Below are positions 51,070 through 52,196 of a stretch of DNA of 52,196 bases, one piece after another. This DNA is from a virus: positions 1-52,196 of IMG/VR virus record IMGVR_UViG_3300034375_003040. One strand, given 5' to 3'. Made by a program: the position numbers and the translations under genes. Every line of letters begins with the position of its first letter. Position 1 is the stretch's first letter. The notes beneath the pieces were generated by a model. The model worked only from the letters and a program-made list of their open reading frames with translations. It was not told where the DNA came from and searched no databases.

Positions 51070-51118
51070 AATGGTTTAATTTAATTTGGTTTATAATATT
51101 ATCTGTTAGTAATCGTAT

Positions 51119-51268
51119 TTATTTTGTGTCACTGTAAAACGTTGCGTAAACTTTAGTACCTTTAACTTCTTTAATAAGTATTTGCTTATCAATAGGTTTC
51201 TCCGCAGCTTTAGTTTGTGCTATAGTTCTGTACTTAGGGTTTTTACTGTTTAATTTTCTTTTTTTCAT
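51119..51268 (-). CDS. Small basic protein (49 aa)
   Basis: MKKRKLNSKNPKYRTIAQTK then AAEKPIDKQILIKEVKGTKV and YATFYSDTK. Lys-rich N-terminus and a strand-like C-terminus. Its ATG overlaps the upstream stop as ATGA (51265-51268), supporting a real gene. Function unknown. Confidence 0.68.
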   Translation of the reverse strand: MKKRKLNSKNPKYRTIAQTKAAEKPIDKQILIKEVKGTKVYATFYSDTK

Positions 51269-51468
51269 AATGTGTTTATTTTATCAAAGTCTTCTTTTTC
51301 ATAATACAAAGCGTATAATTGTGCTCTATAATCATTTACTTTAGCTTGCCAATAATTCACGTCGTTTATAAAGCCATACTCTTTATAATGGTCGTACTGC
51401 TTTTCAGCGTGTGACAATAGCTGCTTAAGTGTTCTTTCGTTCTTGTATCTTACTGTTAATTTAGTCAT
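51265..51468 (-). CDS. Small helical basic protein (67 aa)
   Basis: Start chosen at MTKLTVRYKNERTLKQLLSH, whose ATG overlaps the upstream stop (ATGA at 51465-51468); a longer frame would run into that gene. Helical, with HAEKQYDHYKEYG and a Tyr-rich end. Not recognised. Confidence 0.55.
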   Translation of the reverse strand: MTKLTVRYKNERTLKQLLSHAEKQYDHYKEYGFINDVNYWQAKVNDYRAQLYALYYEKEDFDKINTL

Positions 51469-51671
51469 TCTAATATATAATCTGTTATACACTCGCCTGA
51501 TGGTTGGCCGTCGATGTATAGCATAGCGCTTGGGCAAATGCCTTCGCTTAATACTATGTCGACCAACTCTTCTATTGTGCTAGCGCCAAGCCATTGCTCG
51601 TCGTTAACTTTAATACTGTATTCATGTGCAGACTTACCGTACACTACTGTATCTCTATAAAATGCACTCAT
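51465..51671 (-). CDS. Unknown small protein (68 aa)
   Basis: Mixed alpha/beta with YSIKVNDEQWLGASTIEELV (~18-37), Cys46 and Cys61. Both ends are ATGA-coupled to neighbours (51465-51468 and 51668-51671). Not recognised. Confidence 0.55.
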   Translation of the reverse strand: MSAFYRDTVVYGKSAHEYSIKVNDEQWLGASTIEELVDIVLSEGICPSAMLYIDGQPSGECITDYILE

Positions 51672-52177
51672 GATAAATTGTATCTGTGTCCGTTAACTAT
51701 TACTTGTACTTCATCGCCAAATGGCAATCTATTGCTTGGCTTGTTGTTATAATCTCTTACATACGCTTCGCGCAAGCAGTCCATAACGTAATCACTCATT
51801 ATATACGTAGGTTTTTGATAGTAGTTCTTGATAATGAACTTAGCTAAATATATAAGACGTTCTTCCCAACCGTCAATGAGTATACGCTCTTTGCCTGTCA
51901 TGCCTGATTCGTACACTACTGGCTTAGTTTTATTGATTTGGTAAGAACTTGATAAGCCTTCGGTGACGTTACGTACATAACCTGTAGTATACGTAGCAAA
52001 GCGTAAAGGTTTAGGGTTTAGTGTTTGCCACACTTGGCTGATTGGTAGTTCATATACTGTTGTACCGTTACTACGTTGACGGTCTGTAGTGACATCTTTG
52101 ATACCTAGTATCTTGAAGATAGTATTTGCCTCGCGGGCTGATTTAATTTCTGTTGATAAGTATTCCATATTATTCAA
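51668..52177 (-). CDS. Unknown protein (169 aa) at right edge
   Basis: ELPISQVWQTLNPKPLRFAT (~43-62), YTTGYVRNVTEG, and a helical C-terminal part ending GHRYNLS. Start Met1 or Met4. The window ends 19 nt upstream, so its promoter or preceding gene is not visible. Not recognised. Confidence 0.5.
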   Translation of the reverse strand: MNNMEYLSTEIKSAREANTIFKILGIKDVTTDRQRSNGTTVYELPISQVWQTLNPKPLRFATYTTGYVRNVTEGLSSSYQINKTKPVVYESGMTGKERILIDGWEERLIYLAKFIIKNYYQKPTYIMSDYVMDCLREAYVRDYNNKPSNRLPFGDEVQVIVNGHRYNLS

Positions 52178-52196
52178 ACATATCTAATTTAGTTAT

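Noticed and set aside
1-52196. Terminal direct repeat between window ends
   Set aside because: The first and last ~30 bases do not match each other, so the window is probably an internal cut of a longer genome.

Overview
This window is a large part of the genome of an uncultured tailed phage, most likely a short-tailed (podovirus-type) phage of a marine Bacteroidota (flavobacterial) host. The evidence is an AT-rich sequence, no Shine-Dalgarno sites but A/T-rich leaders before most start codons, one good Bacteroidota-type -7 box (TAnnTTTG) in front of a phage sigma factor, and a structural module whose proteins read like those of crAss-like phages: large terminase, portal, major capsid, ring proteins and a muzzle/stabilisation protein. 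No tape-measure protein, tail sheath, baseplate, integrase, tRNA or CRISPR array was seen. Host and lineage are inferred from remembered family patterns, not from a database search.

Layout. Positions 1-37849 are transcribed rightward and hold the late genes: terminase (cut off by the left edge), portal, scaffold-like protein, major capsid protein followed by a strong terminator, head/connector and ring proteins, a 2906-aa muzzle-like protein, smaller structural proteins, three probable internal/ejected proteins (413, 557 and 2587 aa), small basic and membrane proteins that may include lysis functions, a DUF5675-like protein, three tandem paralogues of a beta-rich virion protein, and a 1083-aa fibre with ten GIGTTSP-type repeats. 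Positions 37890-37930 form a hairpin that terminates the opposing transcript.

Positions 37993-52177 are transcribed leftward and hold the early and metabolic genes. From the promoter-distal end they encode a histone H1-like protein, a class II (B12) ribonucleotide reductase, an endonuclease, MazG-type proteins (one fused to a GIY-YIG-like domain), a thymidylate synthase-family enzyme with a substrate-switching residue, a primase-helicase, an SSB-like protein, a RecB-type nuclease, an ERF annealing protein, a sigma-70 factor, an HTH protein and many small unknown genes. Most are coupled by ATGA or TAATG overlaps. Several genes shorter than 50 codons were recovered because they overlap both neighbours exactly. 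No gene-free stretch exceeds about 150 bases.

How they may work together. The nucleotide genes (RNR, MazG, TS-like) supply or alter dNTPs. Primase-helicase, SSB, exonuclease and ERF support replication and recombination. The sigma factor could redirect the host polymerase to middle or late genes. The most unusual parts are carbohydrate-binding-like insertions in the ring and muzzle proteins, a polyvalent giant protein (HExxH, HAD and tandem Zn motifs), an 11-residue repeat protein, and a TS-family enzyme carrying Asp where TS has Asn177. No DNA polymerase or RNA polymerase is visible; either could lie outside the window.
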